Translations under genes and position numbers: made by a program | Assembly: GCA_002452515.1 (NCBI GenBank) | Contig: DKEN01000004.1 | Coordinates: forward strand, 1 to 18,479 | Length of the DNA stretch: 18,479 nt | Reading direction: 5' to 3' | DNA from: Spartobacteria bacterium UBA6821 | Lineage (GTDB): Bacteria; Verrucomicrobiota; Verrucomicrobiia; Chthoniobacterales; UBA6821 | Shown here: positions 1-7,716 of the stretch, piece after piece | Numbering within the stretch: the first letter of the stretch is position 1 | How the letters are laid out: each line of letters begins with the position of its first letter | Notes under the pieces: model-generated | What the model was told of the DNA's origin: nothing | Seen by the model: the letters and a program-made list of their open reading frames with translations, nothing else | Database searches by the model: none

Positions 1-285
1 GTTCTTCGGCATGTCCGGGTAGTAGTAGTTCTTGCGGTCGAACTTGCAGACCTCGGGAATCGCACAGCCGAGCATCAGTCCTGCGCGGGCGGTGAGCCGG
101 AGCGCCTCGCCGTTCATCACCGGCAGGGCACCGGGAAGACCAAGGCAGGTAGGGCAGGTATGGACATTCGGCTCAGCTCCGTACTCCACCTTGCAGCCGC
201 AGAACATCTTGCTCCTGGTCTTGAGCTGGGCGTGGACTTCAAGGCCTATCGTGGCCACATACTCGGTGCTGGATGAAATACTCAT
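1..285 (-). CDS. gatB: Aspartyl/glutamyl-tRNA amidotransferase subunit B, N-terminal part (cut by window edge)
   Basis: I translated this myself from the ATG at 285; the frame is open for 95 codons to the window edge. The protein begins [20 protein letters not shown] and contains [10 protein letters not shown], the metal-site cysteines of MFCGC and [15 protein letters not shown], and [14 protein letters not shown], all hallmarks of the GatB N-terminus. GatB is the kinase/transamidase subunit of GatCAB, which in the cytoplasm converts Glu-tRNA(Gln) and/or Asp-tRNA(Asn) to Gln-tRNA(Gln)/Asn-tRNA(Asn) using ATP. The four cysteines fit the Zn-binding form. The start codon overlaps the stop of the CvpA-type gene upstream (ATGA), so the two are probably translationally coupled. 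Only about one fifth of the protein is present. The family call is very secure. Confidence 0.95.
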   Translation of the reverse strand, partial: MSISSSTEYVATIGLEVHAQLKTRSKMFCGCKVEYGAEPNVHTCPTCLGLPGALPVMNGEALRLTARAGLMLGCAIPEVCKFDRKNYYYPDMPKN

Positions 286-1244
286 GGGGCTGTCGGTGTT
301 GCGATCGGTTTGAGAAGAGGTGCCGTTGTAGCTTGATTTGTCATCGGAGGCGAGGGTGGAGAAACACGCCTGCGTAATTTCCCATGCTCCATCTTGATCG
401 GCGAAGGATCCGGTTCGAGGGCAAAATCAAGCGCTCCGGAAAGATCGAAGCCCTTTAATTTCGCCAGAATCTCCGGATCCTGAAAGGCTGCTTGAAACTG
501 CCTGCTCTGGATCAGGGGTAGGATGTTCTTGGTGTCGGCGGCTTTCTGTAAGGCCGGATCCTGAATGAGGGAAAGCATCCGGGGGATTTTTATGAGCTCC
601 AATGTCGCGGGGTACTTGAAGAAGCGTTCAAGTGCCTGCTGATTCCCGGCTACCATGGAAATCTTGACGATGTTGTCATAGAAACGCGTCGGGAGGGGAT
701 CGGCATTTTTCAGTTGCTCACCGGTCACTCCCAACTCCAGCGAGGCCTTAAGTTTGACGAGAAAAAGCGCCGTGGACTCTGTAGTCGCCAAGCGCCCTTC
801 ACGTTGCGCCTGCACCAGACGCATCTCGCCGAGAGCTCCCAGACCGCGGATTAAGCTGATCCCACCCCAGAGCATCAGCAGGCCGAAGATCACCCCAAAA
901 ATAGCCCCAAAAAACCCGAATCCGACCCGGATCACGCCGACATGATCATCCGTCCGCTTGAAGAGCAATCCGGATAGAAAAGAGACGCCGAGATAAATCG
1001 CAACGCCGACGGTCACCGCAGCCACCGCAGGGGCCAAGAGCGGGGAAACACTCGAGAAAAAGGCTAGGAATGTGCCGGTGGCTCCCGCCGCCGCAGTTCC
1101 TCCGATCCACGCGCAGAAGAGCGCCGTGAGTCGAAGCAGTCCGCGGACAGCACCAAGTTTCCAACCACGCCAGAGCTCCCAAAGGAGAAAAAACGAGGCC
1201 GCGATGAAGAGATACTGCTGCCATTGAGAAGAACCGGCGATCAT
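282..1244 (-). CDS. CvpA-family (colicin V production-like) integral membrane protein
   Basis: This 320-residue protein has a hydrophobic N-terminal half and a soluble C-terminal half. About four membrane segments are visible, at roughly residues 8-24, 34-60, 65-95 and 103-135. The motif [14 protein letters not shown] between the first two fits the CvpA fold (basic 'G..RG' loop), as does the repeating glycine-rich pattern in the fourth segment ([16 protein letters not shown]). The C-terminal region is amphipathic ([21 protein letters not shown], then repeated 'L..Pxxxxxx' units) and ends in a Pro/Thr-rich tail. CvpA proteins affect envelope integrity and, in enterobacteria, colicin V export; the molecular function is unsettled. 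It lies between smc (126-bp gap) and gatB (ATGA overlap). No Shine-Dalgarno is visible before ATG 1244. The family call rests on topology and motif feel, so it is moderately sure. Confidence 0.72.
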   Translation of the reverse strand: MIAGSSQWQQYLFIAASFFLLWELWRGWKLGAVRGLLRLTALFCAWIGGTAAAGATGTFLAFFSSVSPLLAPAVAAVTVGVAIYLGVSFLSGLLFKRTDDHVGVIRVGFGFFGAIFGVIFGLLMLWGGISLIRGLGALGEMRLVQAQREGRLATTESTALFLVKLKASLELGVTGEQLKNADPLPTRFYDNIVKISMVAGNQQALERFFKYPATLELIKIPRMLSLIQDPALQKAADTKNILPLIQSRQFQAAFQDPEILAKLKGFDLSGALDFALEPDPSPIKMEHGKLRRRVSPPSPPMTNQATTAPLLKPIATPTAP

Positions 1245-1301
1245 TAGGAAATAAATGAAATAGGCATAATGCAGAATGCTTGCGAGAAATCACCATGAAC
1301 T

Positions 1302-1335
1302 AAGCGGCGCATATCGTGCAAGACATGCGCCGCTT
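1302..1335 (-). terminator. Hairpin in the smc-cvpA gap (possible terminator or RNA processing site)
   Basis: A perfect 11-bp inverted repeat, AAGCGGCGCAT (1302-1312) and ATGCGCCGCTT (1325-1335), encloses a 12-nt loop. It sits 36 bp past the smc stop codon in the direction of transcription. No U-run follows on either strand, so it is not a classical intrinsic terminator. It may attenuate, stabilise or process the smc-cvpA-gatB transcript. Confidence 0.45.
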
Positions 1336-1370
1336 GAACCAACCAACAACCAACCTAAATGATTAGGGGA

Positions 1371-4300
1371 TTAGGCTGAGGGAATTGTTTCGAGGGCGTC
1401 CACCGCGACAGTGTGAACGGGCACTTCAACCGTTTCATCACGGAGCGTCGAGTTGGATGCCGCCGCCGGCGCAAGCTGCTCGTCACGGCCCGTGAACTTC
1501 ACGCTGATGAGCTTGGTAACTCCGCGCTCTTCCATCGTGACTCCGTAGAGGGAGTCGGCGCGGGACATGGTGCGCTTGTTGTGGGTGATGACCATGAACT
1601 GGCTCTGTCCGATGAAGCGGTCGAGCAGCTTGATGAAGCGGCCGATGTTCGACTCGTCGAGCGGAGCGTCCATTTCATCAAGCACACAGAATGGGGAGGG
1701 CTTCACCATGTAGATGGCGAAGAGGAGCGCCACCGCCGTCATGGTGCGCTCTCCACCGCTCAGCAGCGAGATGCTCTGGAGCTTCTTGCCGGGAGGCTGG
1801 GCGATGATTTCGATACCACTCTCGAGCGGATCGCTCTCGTCCATGAGGAGGAGGTTTGCTTTACCACCACCAAAGAGTTGGGTGAACATCTCCTGGAAGT
1901 TCACGCGGATCTTCTCGAACGTCTCGGAAAAGAGTTCCTTCGTCGTCCTGTTGATCCGTGCGATAGCCTCCATCAACTCGGCTTTGCCGTTGATCAGGTC
2001 GTTGTTCTGCTGCTCAAGGAAGGTGTGTCGCTCCTCGAGCTCGTCATATTCCTGAATAGCATCCAGATTCACAGGTCCCATGGAATCAACGCGCTCGGTC
2101 AGCTCCGCCACGACTTGCTCAATGCGATCCCAGGGGATCTCCGCAGGGATGGGGCCGCTAGTGAATGATCCGCCCGAGATATCGCCGCTCTCAACGGGTT
2201 GTTCGCCGGAGGCTCCCCCCTGATCGCCGATCTCTTCACCGGAATTTTCGGTGAGTTGTGCTGATGCGCGGCGTTCTTTTTCCTTCTGGGAAGCCACTGC
2301 CTTGAGCAGGCCATAACGGTCAGGTTCAAAGCCGGCCAAATCCAACTGATAGCGTCGGGAAACATGATCGCGGATCGATTCGCTGCGAAGGCGCAGCTCT
2401 GTGAGGCGTACTTCGTTCTTGGAGCGGTTGTCCTGCAGCTCGGAGAGATTGCGGCGTGCGCCACGAAGAGCGATTTCTAGCGCCTCGACACCAGCCTGCA
2501 GCTCGGTGCGCTCGGCACCCAGTTCCAGGATTCGAGCCTCGGCCTCGGCACTCTCCTGCTTCCAGGTCTCAACACTCTCGGCAAGCGAGGTTGACTCAGC
2601 TTCGAGCAGACGGATGCGTTCTTCGTGCGTGGCAATGTCGCGCTCGCGTGCGGTGATTGTCTCGGCAAGCTCACGGATGCGGGCCTCCATCGGAGCGCGT
2701 TGGCGTGCAAGGGTATCCTGCCGCTGCCGCTCGGTGGCCACACGAAGACGGGCTTCTGCAAGATCGCTGGCCGCCTCGGTCTCGGCATCACGGAGCAGGG
2801 CGATCCGAGAGGAGGCTGCGGAGCGTTGCTCACGTGCGGAGGCAAGTTCAGCGGAGGCCGTCTCCATTTCCTGCTGACGCTGGGTGATTTGTTCCTCCAG
2901 AAGGAGTATGTGTTCCTGCAGGGAAATGATTTCCCCGTCTAGGGACTCGTGGCGATGGCGGACATTCTCCAACTCGCGGGAGGCCAGAAGATTGTCGGCC
3001 TGCGCTGCGGCAAGGAGTCCCTGAGTGTTGCCAAGATGTTCGCGGGCTTCGCGCAGGCGGATGACGGAGCCTTCCAGATTTCCCATCGCTCCCTCGCGCA
3101 CCAGCGAGAGACGGGATGTCGCCTCGCGCAACGTTTCGACCTCGCGTTCTAGCGAAGCGATTTGTGAGCGGCGGAGCAGGGCGGAGTTGGAAGCTTCGCC
3201 GGTGGCACCGCCCTGGGCGACTCCGTCGCGTCCCAGAAATTCCCCCGTGCGGGCGGCAAAGGCAAAGGCGGGATACTGCTTCTTGAGGCGGAAAGCTGTG
3301 GCGAGATCGGGTACGATCAGCACTCCCTCGAGCAATCTGGCGATCAGCCCATGGGCCGTTCCAGTCGCACGGACAACATCGGTGGCCCAGCAGAGGGCAC
3401 CGTCTGGGAGTGAGGCTGTCTGCTGCGGAACCATCGGCAGCAGGTCGCTTGCCAGCACGGAAGCCCGGCCCTGGGTCGCCTCGCGGAGAGTCTGGAGTGC
3501 GGCCTCGGCCATGTCGGCATCGGCAAAAACGATGGCGCGGCTGGCGGCACCGAAAGCTGCTTCAATGGCAGGAATCTCCGCTGGCGGCACTTCGATGAGT
3601 GAGGCGAGTGTGCCGATGATTCCGGCCTGGAAGAACTCTGGCCGGTCGAGACCCCTTAGAATTGCCTGCGCTCCTTCGCCAAGCCCCTCGCCCTCGCGCT
3701 CCAGTTGGAGAAGAATTTCAAGGCGGTGCTCGCGTTCCGAGAGTTGCTTGCCGGAAGCATTCCACTCGGTTTCAGCGACCTGGCGTTCCTGTTGGGCAAG
3801 ATCATGGGCCTGCTGTGCGGCGATGAGCTCCTGTTCGGCGGCATCCAGCGACTGGCGCGTGGAAGACTGGGCGGCTGCCGTCTGCTCTGCGCGGGTGGCG
3901 GCGGTAGTAACGGCAAGTCCGGCAACGGAAACCTGCTCCTGAAGCTGCAGGGAACGGGAACGTTCCGCATCGCGGCGGGCGCTGGCCGTGGAGAGATCAC
4001 CGCGGACATCGGTCAGACGATTCTCGAGCTGATGAAGGCTGTTGGTCAGCGTCTCGGTCTCGCGCTCCGCACCCTGACGCTCCTGCTGCGCCTGTTGAAG
4101 TCGGGCGGCACCAGCCTGAAGAGACTCTTCCTCGGCTCGGAGCACATCGAGCAGTGAGGTCAATTGGGCGTCTGTCTGTTCGATTTCGTTCTGCTGCTCA
4201 TTGATGCGCAGATGCATCGCGTCGATGTCGGCGCTCGCCCGGATGCCCATTTCGCGGAACTCCCCGCAACGCTCGGCATTCGTCTCGATGCGACTCTCTC

Positions 4301-5198
4301 CCGAGAAGATGCGGTTGCGCAGGGTTTGCAGCTGATCGCGGACTCCTTCTACTTCGGCATCAAGGGTGGAAACCTGTTCGCGGGCTCCGGCGACTTCGAT
4401 CTCCTGCTCGGCGATTTCCCGCTCATAGAGCGCGCGGGCTTCGGCACTTTGCTCGACCTTCTCGGCCACCTCGGTGATTGAGCGTTCCAGATCGAGGTAG
4501 GTGCGATGCGAGAGATGGGTGTCGAGGACGCGGAGATCCTCCATGAGGGACTGGTAGCGACGAGCCTTTCCAGCCTGACGCTGCAGCGAACCGATCTGTC
4601 GCTTCACCTCCTTGATGATGTCGGAGACACGCAGGAGATTGGACTCTGTGTACTCCAACTTGCGGAGGGCCTCTTTCTTCTGGGCTTTGTATTTCGTGAT
4701 GCCGGCAGCCTCTTCAAAAATGGAGCGGCGATCCTCAGGGCGGCTGTTGAGCAGTAAGGCTGTCTTCCCCTGTTCCATGATGGAATAGGCACTCCGCCCG
4801 ATACCCGTGTCCATGAAGAGCTGATGGATGTCCTTGAGGCGGCAGGGGGTGCCGTTGATGAGGTATTCCGATTTTCCGTCACGGAAAACCCGCCGCGTGA
4901 TGCGGACCTCATTCCATTCCACTCCCAGTTCCTTCTCACACTCGGCGAAGGTCATGGAGACCTCGGCCATGTTGTGCGCGGCGCGGGTGTCGGTGCCGCT
5001 GAAAATGACATCGGCCATTTCGCCACCACGGAGAGCTTTGGCCGACTGCTCGCCGAGCACCCAGCGGATAGCGTCCAGGACATTCGACTTGCCGCAACCA
5101 TTCGGACCGACAATCGCGGTCACACCCCGGTGAAATCGCAGGACCGTCTTGGGTGCAAACGACTTGAAACCGATCAGTTCGATGGATTGAAGATACAT
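1371..5198 (-). CDS. smc: Chromosome segregation protein SMC
   Basis: This is the structural maintenance of chromosomes ATPase that, with ScpA/ScpB, extrudes and organises newly replicated origin DNA. With the start at ATG 5198 the protein has 1275 residues, somewhat longer than the usual 1150-1200. The start was chosen because MYLQSIELIGFKSF is the canonical SMC N-terminus; the frame stays open to 5405, but those 69 residues look non-coding. Domains in order are: Walker A GPNGCGKSN (31-39); Q-loop YSIMEQGK (about 138-145); coiled coil to about 500; globular hinge about 505-668; returning coiled coil; signature LLSGGERTM (from 1145); Walker B FCVLDEMDAPLD (from 1170); and a D-loop/H-switch region ending ITHNK. 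A Gly/Ser/Glu-rich stretch (ENSGEEIGDQGGASGEQP and onwards) interrupts the C-terminal coil just before the head, and about 40 residues follow the conserved end. No clear Shine-Dalgarno is present. Confidence 0.97.
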   Translation of the reverse strand: MYLQSIELIGFKSFAPKTVLRFHRGVTAIVGPNGCGKSNVLDAIRWVLGEQSAKALRGGEMADVIFSGTDTRAAHNMAEVSMTFAECEKELGVEWNEVRITRRVFRDGKSEYLINGTPCRLKDIHQLFMDTGIGRSAYSIMEQGKTALLLNSRPEDRRSIFEEAAGITKYKAQKKEALRKLEYTESNLLRVSDIIKEVKRQIGSLQRQAGKARRYQSLMEDLRVLDTHLSHRTYLDLERSITEVAEKVEQSAEARALYEREIAEQEIEVAGAREQVSTLDAEVEGVRDQLQTLRNRIFSGESRIETNAERCGEFREMGIRASADIDAMHLRINEQQNEIEQTDAQLTSLLDVLRAEEESLQAGAARLQQAQQERQGAERETETLTNSLHQLENRLTDVRGDLSTASARRDAERSRSLQLQEQVSVAGLAVTTAATRAEQTAAAQSSTRQSLDAAEQELIAAQQAHDLAQQERQVAETEWNASGKQLSEREHRLEILLQLEREGEGLGEGAQAILRGLDRPEFFQAGIIGTLASLIEVPPAEIPAIEAAFGAASRAIVFADADMAEAALQTLREATQGRASVLASDLLPMVPQQTASLPDGALCWATDVVRATGTAHGLIARLLEGVLIVPDLATAFRLKKQYPAFAFAARTGEFLGRDGVAQGGATGEASNSALLRRSQIASLEREVETLREATSRLSLVREGAMGNLEGSVIRLREAREHLGNTQGLLAAAQADNLLASRELENVRHRHESLDGEIISLQEHILLLEEQITQRQQEMETASAELASAREQRSAASSRIALLRDAETEAASDLAEARLRVATERQRQDTLARQRAPMEARIRELAETITARERDIATHEERIRLLEAESTSLAESVETWKQESAEAEARILELGAERTELQAGVEALEIALRGARRNLSELQDNRSKNEVRLTELRLRSESIRDHVSRRYQLDLAGFEPDRYGLLKAVASQKEKERRASAQLTENSGEEIGDQGGASGEQPVESGDISGGSFTSGPIPAEIPWDRIEQVVAELTERVDSMGPVNLDAIQEYDELEERHTFLEQQNNDLINGKAELMEAIARINRTTKELFSETFEKIRVNFQEMFTQLFGGGKANLLLMDESDPLESGIEIIAQPPGKKLQSISLLSGGERTMTAVALLFAIYMVKPSPFCVLDEMDAPLDESNIGRFIKLLDRFIGQSQFMVITHNKRTMSRADSLYGVTMEERGVTKLISVKFTGRDEQLAPAAASNSTLRDETVEVPVHTVAVDALETIPSA

Positions 5199-5289
5199 GG
5201 TTTTTGGTGTGAAATGGAGGGTCTGAAGCTTGGTCAAAGTTTCTCCCAATTGGCCAAAAAACACAAGCACTAGGGGCAGAAATTTCGCA

Positions 5290-5309
5290 AACCACAAGAT
5301 GTTGTGGTT
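5290..5309. promoter_or_regulatory. 20-bp palindrome between smc and eda (possible operator)
   Basis: Perfect 8-bp arms AACCACAA and TTGTGGTT are separated by GATG, in the 288-bp region between the divergent smc and eda genes. It lies about 90 bp upstream of the smc start and about 145 bp upstream of the eda promoter. The symmetry suits a dimeric regulator, but no binding protein can be named and chance is possible. Nothing else in this gap looks coding. Confidence 0.3.
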
Positions 5310-5451
5310 ATTCACATTTTGCCAGCAGGGCAGATTAGAGAAAAGTGGACATCCTGAGGGGCGGGGTCGAAGGTTCCTGACTGCTGGCTTTCGACGTTCG
5401 CCCATGGGCCCTCGACTTTCGACTCTTCCTCTCTCGATTACGAAAGCCAGC

Positions 5452-5480
5452 TTGGCGCAGGGATTTCTCTACCGTATAAT
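5452..5480 (+). promoter_or_regulatory. Sigma-70-type promoter of eda, leaderless
   Basis: A -35 box TTGGCG (5452-5457), a 17-bp spacer and a perfect -10 box TATAAT (5475-5480) precede ATG 5487. A start site 7 nt past the -10 box falls on the A of the start codon, so the mRNA should have little or no 5' leader. The -35 box touches the right arm of an 11-bp inverted repeat (GCTGGCTTTCG 5383-5393, CGAAAGCCAGC 5441-5451) that could bind a regulator. Confidence 0.7.
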
Positions 5481-5486
5481 GGCAGG

Positions 5487-6131
5487 ATGTCTTCTTTTGA
5501 TTTTGCCCCCGTTCTTGCCAACCGCATCGTTTCCGTCATCACCATCGACCGCGCCGAGGATGCCGAGCCACTCACCCAAGCCCTGCTCGATGGAGGTCTG
5601 AATGCCCTGGAAGTGACTTTCCGAACCCCCGCCGCTCCCGAAGCCGTCCGCCGGATTCATGCCTCCTTCGGTGACAAGGTTCAGCTCGGTGTCGGCACCC
5701 TGCTGACTCCCGATCAGGTTTCTCTCGCCGCCGATAGCGGTGCTGCCTTCGGTCTCGCACCGGGTTTCAACCCCGCCGTGGTCAAGGCCGCTCACGACCG
5801 CGGCATCGGCTTCATTCCGGGTGTCATGACTCCGTCGGAGATCGAGGGTGCCTATGAGCTCGGCTGCACCGTCCAAAAATTCTTCCCCGCTGATGTGGCA
5901 GGAGGCACCAAGATGCTCAAAACCCTCTCCGGTCCCTACGGCCATCTCGGCATCAAGTTCATCCCGCTCGGCGGCGTCAGCGCAGCCACGCTCAAGGACT
6001 TCCTCGCCGCCCCCGGAGTCGCGGCCGTCGGCGGAAGCTGGATTGCCGACCGCAACCTGATCAAGTCAGGGGACTGGGCCGGCATCACCAAACTGGCCAA
6101 GGAAGCCGTGGCGATTGCGACGGGGGTGTAA
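5487..6131 (+). CDS. eda: 2-dehydro-3-deoxyphosphogluconate (KDPG) aldolase
   Basis: This 214-residue class I aldolase cleaves 2-keto-3-deoxy-6-phosphogluconate to pyruvate and glyceraldehyde-3-phosphate in the Entner-Doudoroff and hexuronate pathways; such enzymes often also act as 4-hydroxy-2-oxoglutarate aldolases. The catalytic Glu is E42 in LEVTFRT, with phosphate/substrate-binding R46. The Schiff-base lysine is K131 in VQKFFPAD. The phosphate-binding motifs FIPLGGVS and VGGSWIA match the E. coli enzyme in order and spacing, and the length is normal. No dehydratase (edd) or sugar kinase lies beside it. The promoter predicts a leaderless transcript. The family call is very secure; the exact substrate is less so. 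Confidence 0.95.
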   Translation: MSSFDFAPVLANRIVSVITIDRAEDAEPLTQALLDGGLNALEVTFRTPAAPEAVRRIHASFGDKVQLGVGTLLTPDQVSLAADSGAAFGLAPGFNPAVVKAAHDRGIGFIPGVMTPSEIEGAYELGCTVQKFFPADVAGGTKMLKTLSGPYGHLGIKFIPLGGVSAATLKDFLAAPGVAAVGGSWIADRNLIKSGDWAGITKLAKEAVAIATGV

Positions 6132-6132
6132 T

Positions 6133-6157
6133 TGGACTGTTAGCATCCAGTTTTTTT
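6133..6157 (+). terminator. Weak intrinsic terminator after eda
   Basis: A short stem TGGA/TCCA with a 9-nt loop is followed directly by seven T residues (6151-6157). The stem is weak, so termination may be partial and some transcripts may read into the small membrane protein gene. Confidence 0.3.
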
Positions 6158-6180
6158 GAATAAGTGGGGGTGAATCCTCC

Positions 6181-6474
6181 ATGAAATACTCTATTTCCCA
6201 TATCGCTCCGTTAAGAGCCGCCTTCATCATTGCGGTTCTTTATGGGGCAATACCTGCTCTCTTCAGTCCTATTGCCCTCATGGTGATGGATTTTATACCC
6301 CATTTGGGCACTTCGCCTAGTCAGTCCTTTGTGGCCATATTTTTGCTGACACCTGCAATCCATGCCGGACTGGGCTTTGCTTACGGACTGATTGGCGCAG
6401 TGGTCTTCAACATCATCGCGAAGTGGACCGGCGGGTTCATTCTGGAAATCCAGGATGCACCGCAGAAAAACTGA
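6181..6474 (+). CDS. Small two-segment membrane protein, function unknown
   Basis: This 97-residue protein has hydrophobic segments at about residues 12-36 (AAFIIAVLYGAIPALFSPIAL) and 50-82 (FVAIFLLTPAIHAGLGFAYG, then LIGAVVFNIIA), joined by a short polar loop, with a polar tail ILEIQDAPQKN. The pattern TPAIHAGLGFAYGLIGAVVFN is like small uncharacterised membrane proteins I have seen in Verrucomicrobiota and Planctomycetes; I cannot name a domain. A GGGGGTG stretch 8 nt before ATG 6181 is one of the few plausible ribosome binding sites here. It lies 49 bp after eda and ends 6 bp from the convergent bioF stop. Codon use is less GC-rich than in eda. Confidence 0.75.
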   Translation: MKYSISHIAPLRAAFIIAVLYGAIPALFSPIALMVMDFIPHLGTSPSQSFVAIFLLTPAIHAGLGFAYGLIGAVVFNIIAKWTGGFILEIQDAPQKN

Positions 6475-6480
6475 TTAAAC

Positions 6481-7674
6481 CTACTTCATTAGTTCAGCGA
6501 GCGCCTTTATCTGCTCAGGCTCATGAGCTGCGCTGAGAGTGATCCTTAATCGCGCCGTGTTCCTCGGGACAGTCGGATAGCGGATGGCGGGGACGAAGAA
6601 GCCTGCTTCTAGCAAGCGGGCAGCCTCGGCCAGAGCGCGTTCTTCACTCCCGAGAATGATCGGGATGATGGCACTCTGTGGTGTAGAAATCTTTAACTCG
6701 CTTGCGAGAAGGGCAAGATTCTGATGAAGGCGGGATAGCAGCGCATCTCCCTCCTCCGACTGCACAATGCGAAGCGCAGCACGGCAGGCTGCAGCCACTG
6801 CAGGAGAGGGGGCCGTGGAGAAGATGAAGCTGCGGGCGCGATTGATCAGAAAGTCGATCAGCGCGCGCGATCCAGCGATATAGCCGCCGGAGACACCGAG
6901 TGCCTTGCCGAGCGTTCCCATCTGAATCTCCACGCGATCACCCAGGCCCAACTCGCCAGCCAACCCCCGGGCACCCTGACCGAGCACACCACCGGAATTT
7001 CCACGAACGCCTACGGGAATCCCACGAACGCCTACGGCGTGTGCCTCGTCCAGAAATAGGATCGCTCCATAGCGTTCTTTCAGTGCCACGATCTCTGCAA
7101 GCGGCGCCAGATCACCATCCATGCTGAAGATCGATTCGGTAAGGATCATCACCTTTGCTGCGGGATGCGCTTCCCGAGCCCATTTCAGGTGAGACTTCAG
7201 TTTCTCAAGATCGTTGTGTGGAAAGACACGGAGCAGCGCCTCACTGGCCCGCGCCCCATCGATCAGGCAGGCATGGGCGAGCTTGTCCAAGATGATCACA
7301 TCCCCCTTGCCCATCAGCGAGGGAATGGCACCTGTCGCCGCCGCCATCCCCGTCGAGAAAACGAGCGCCGCCTCGGTGCCCTTGGCCGCCGCCAGTTCCT
7401 CTTCCAGCGCCGCATGTTCCTTGGTCGTACCACAAATCAGCCTCGAGGCCGTCGCTCCAGTCCCCCAGCATCCCGCCGCTTCCGCCATCGCCGCAGCCAG
7501 AGCCGGATGACCGGCGAGCCCCAAGTAATCATTGGAGGAAAAGTTGTGAAGTTCCCGACCGCCGATCGTGATCGTCGTGCCCCTGATTGTGTCGATTTCC
7601 CGCAGCTTGCGGCGCAATCCCTGTGTCTCCGCCTCTTGCAGCGCGCTTCTCAGGAAGGCCTCAAAGGAAGTCAT
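6481..7674 (-). CDS. bioF: 8-amino-7-oxononanoate synthase (alpha-oxoamine synthase family)
   Basis: This 397-residue PLP enzyme of the alpha-oxoamine synthase family would condense pimeloyl-ACP/CoA with L-alanine in biotin synthesis. Visible motifs are NFSSNDYLGLAGHP (44-57), the cofactor-stacking His in KLAHACLIDG (H134), PLP-binding DEAHAVG (209-215) and the Schiff-base lysine K257 in MGTLGKALGVSGGY. The closest alternative is 2-amino-3-ketobutyrate CoA ligase, but NDYLGL and the length favour BioF. The loop after DEAHAVG is longer than usual, with a near-repeated GVRG unit (VGVRGIPVGVRGNSGG) caused by a 21-bp tandem duplication in the DNA. It lies 42 bp downstream of the helicase gene on the same strand and may be co-transcribed with it. 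No other bio gene is in the window and no Shine-Dalgarno is visible. Confidence 0.9.
   Translation of the reverse strand: MTSFEAFLRSALQEAETQGLRRKLREIDTIRGTTITIGGRELHNFSSNDYLGLAGHPALAAAMAEAAGCWGTGATASRLICGTTKEHAALEEELAAAKGTEAALVFSTGMAAATGAIPSLMGKGDVIILDKLAHACLIDGARASEALLRVFPHNDLEKLKSHLKWAREAHPAAKVMILTESIFSMDGDLAPLAEIVALKERYGAILFLDEAHAVGVRGIPVGVRGNSGGVLGQGARGLAGELGLGDRVEIQMGTLGKALGVSGGYIAGSRALIDFLINRARSFIFSTAPSPAVAAACRAALRIVQSEEGDALLSRLHQNLALLASELKISTPQSAIIPIILGSEERALAEAARLLEAGFFVPAIRYPTVPRNTARLRITLSAAHEPEQIKALAELMK
7001..7037. repeat. 21-bp-period tandem duplication inside bioF
   Basis: The 16-mer CCACGAACGCCTACGG occurs at 7001-7016 and again at 7022-7037, a 21-bp period, so exactly seven codons. 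The reading frame is kept and the protein gains an extra GVRG-type unit in the loop next to the PLP-contacting Asp/His motif. Confidence 0.85.
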
Positions 7675-7716
7675 GGGATCTTATCGGCAGTTCCTCGGCA
7701 CGTTCCTAGCGTTTCC

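Noticed and set aside
1413..4757. Several long plus-strand frames (for example 1413-2168 and 3025-3942) opposite smc
   Set aside because: They are antisense shadows of a GC-rich coiled-coil gene, with Arg/Ser-rich composition and no recognisable domain; smc itself is intact and unambiguous.
5199..5405. N-terminal extension of SMC to the ATG at 5405
   Set aside because: The SMC family begins at MYLQSIELIGFKSF; the 69 extra residues are unlike any SMC and overlap the intergenic palindrome.
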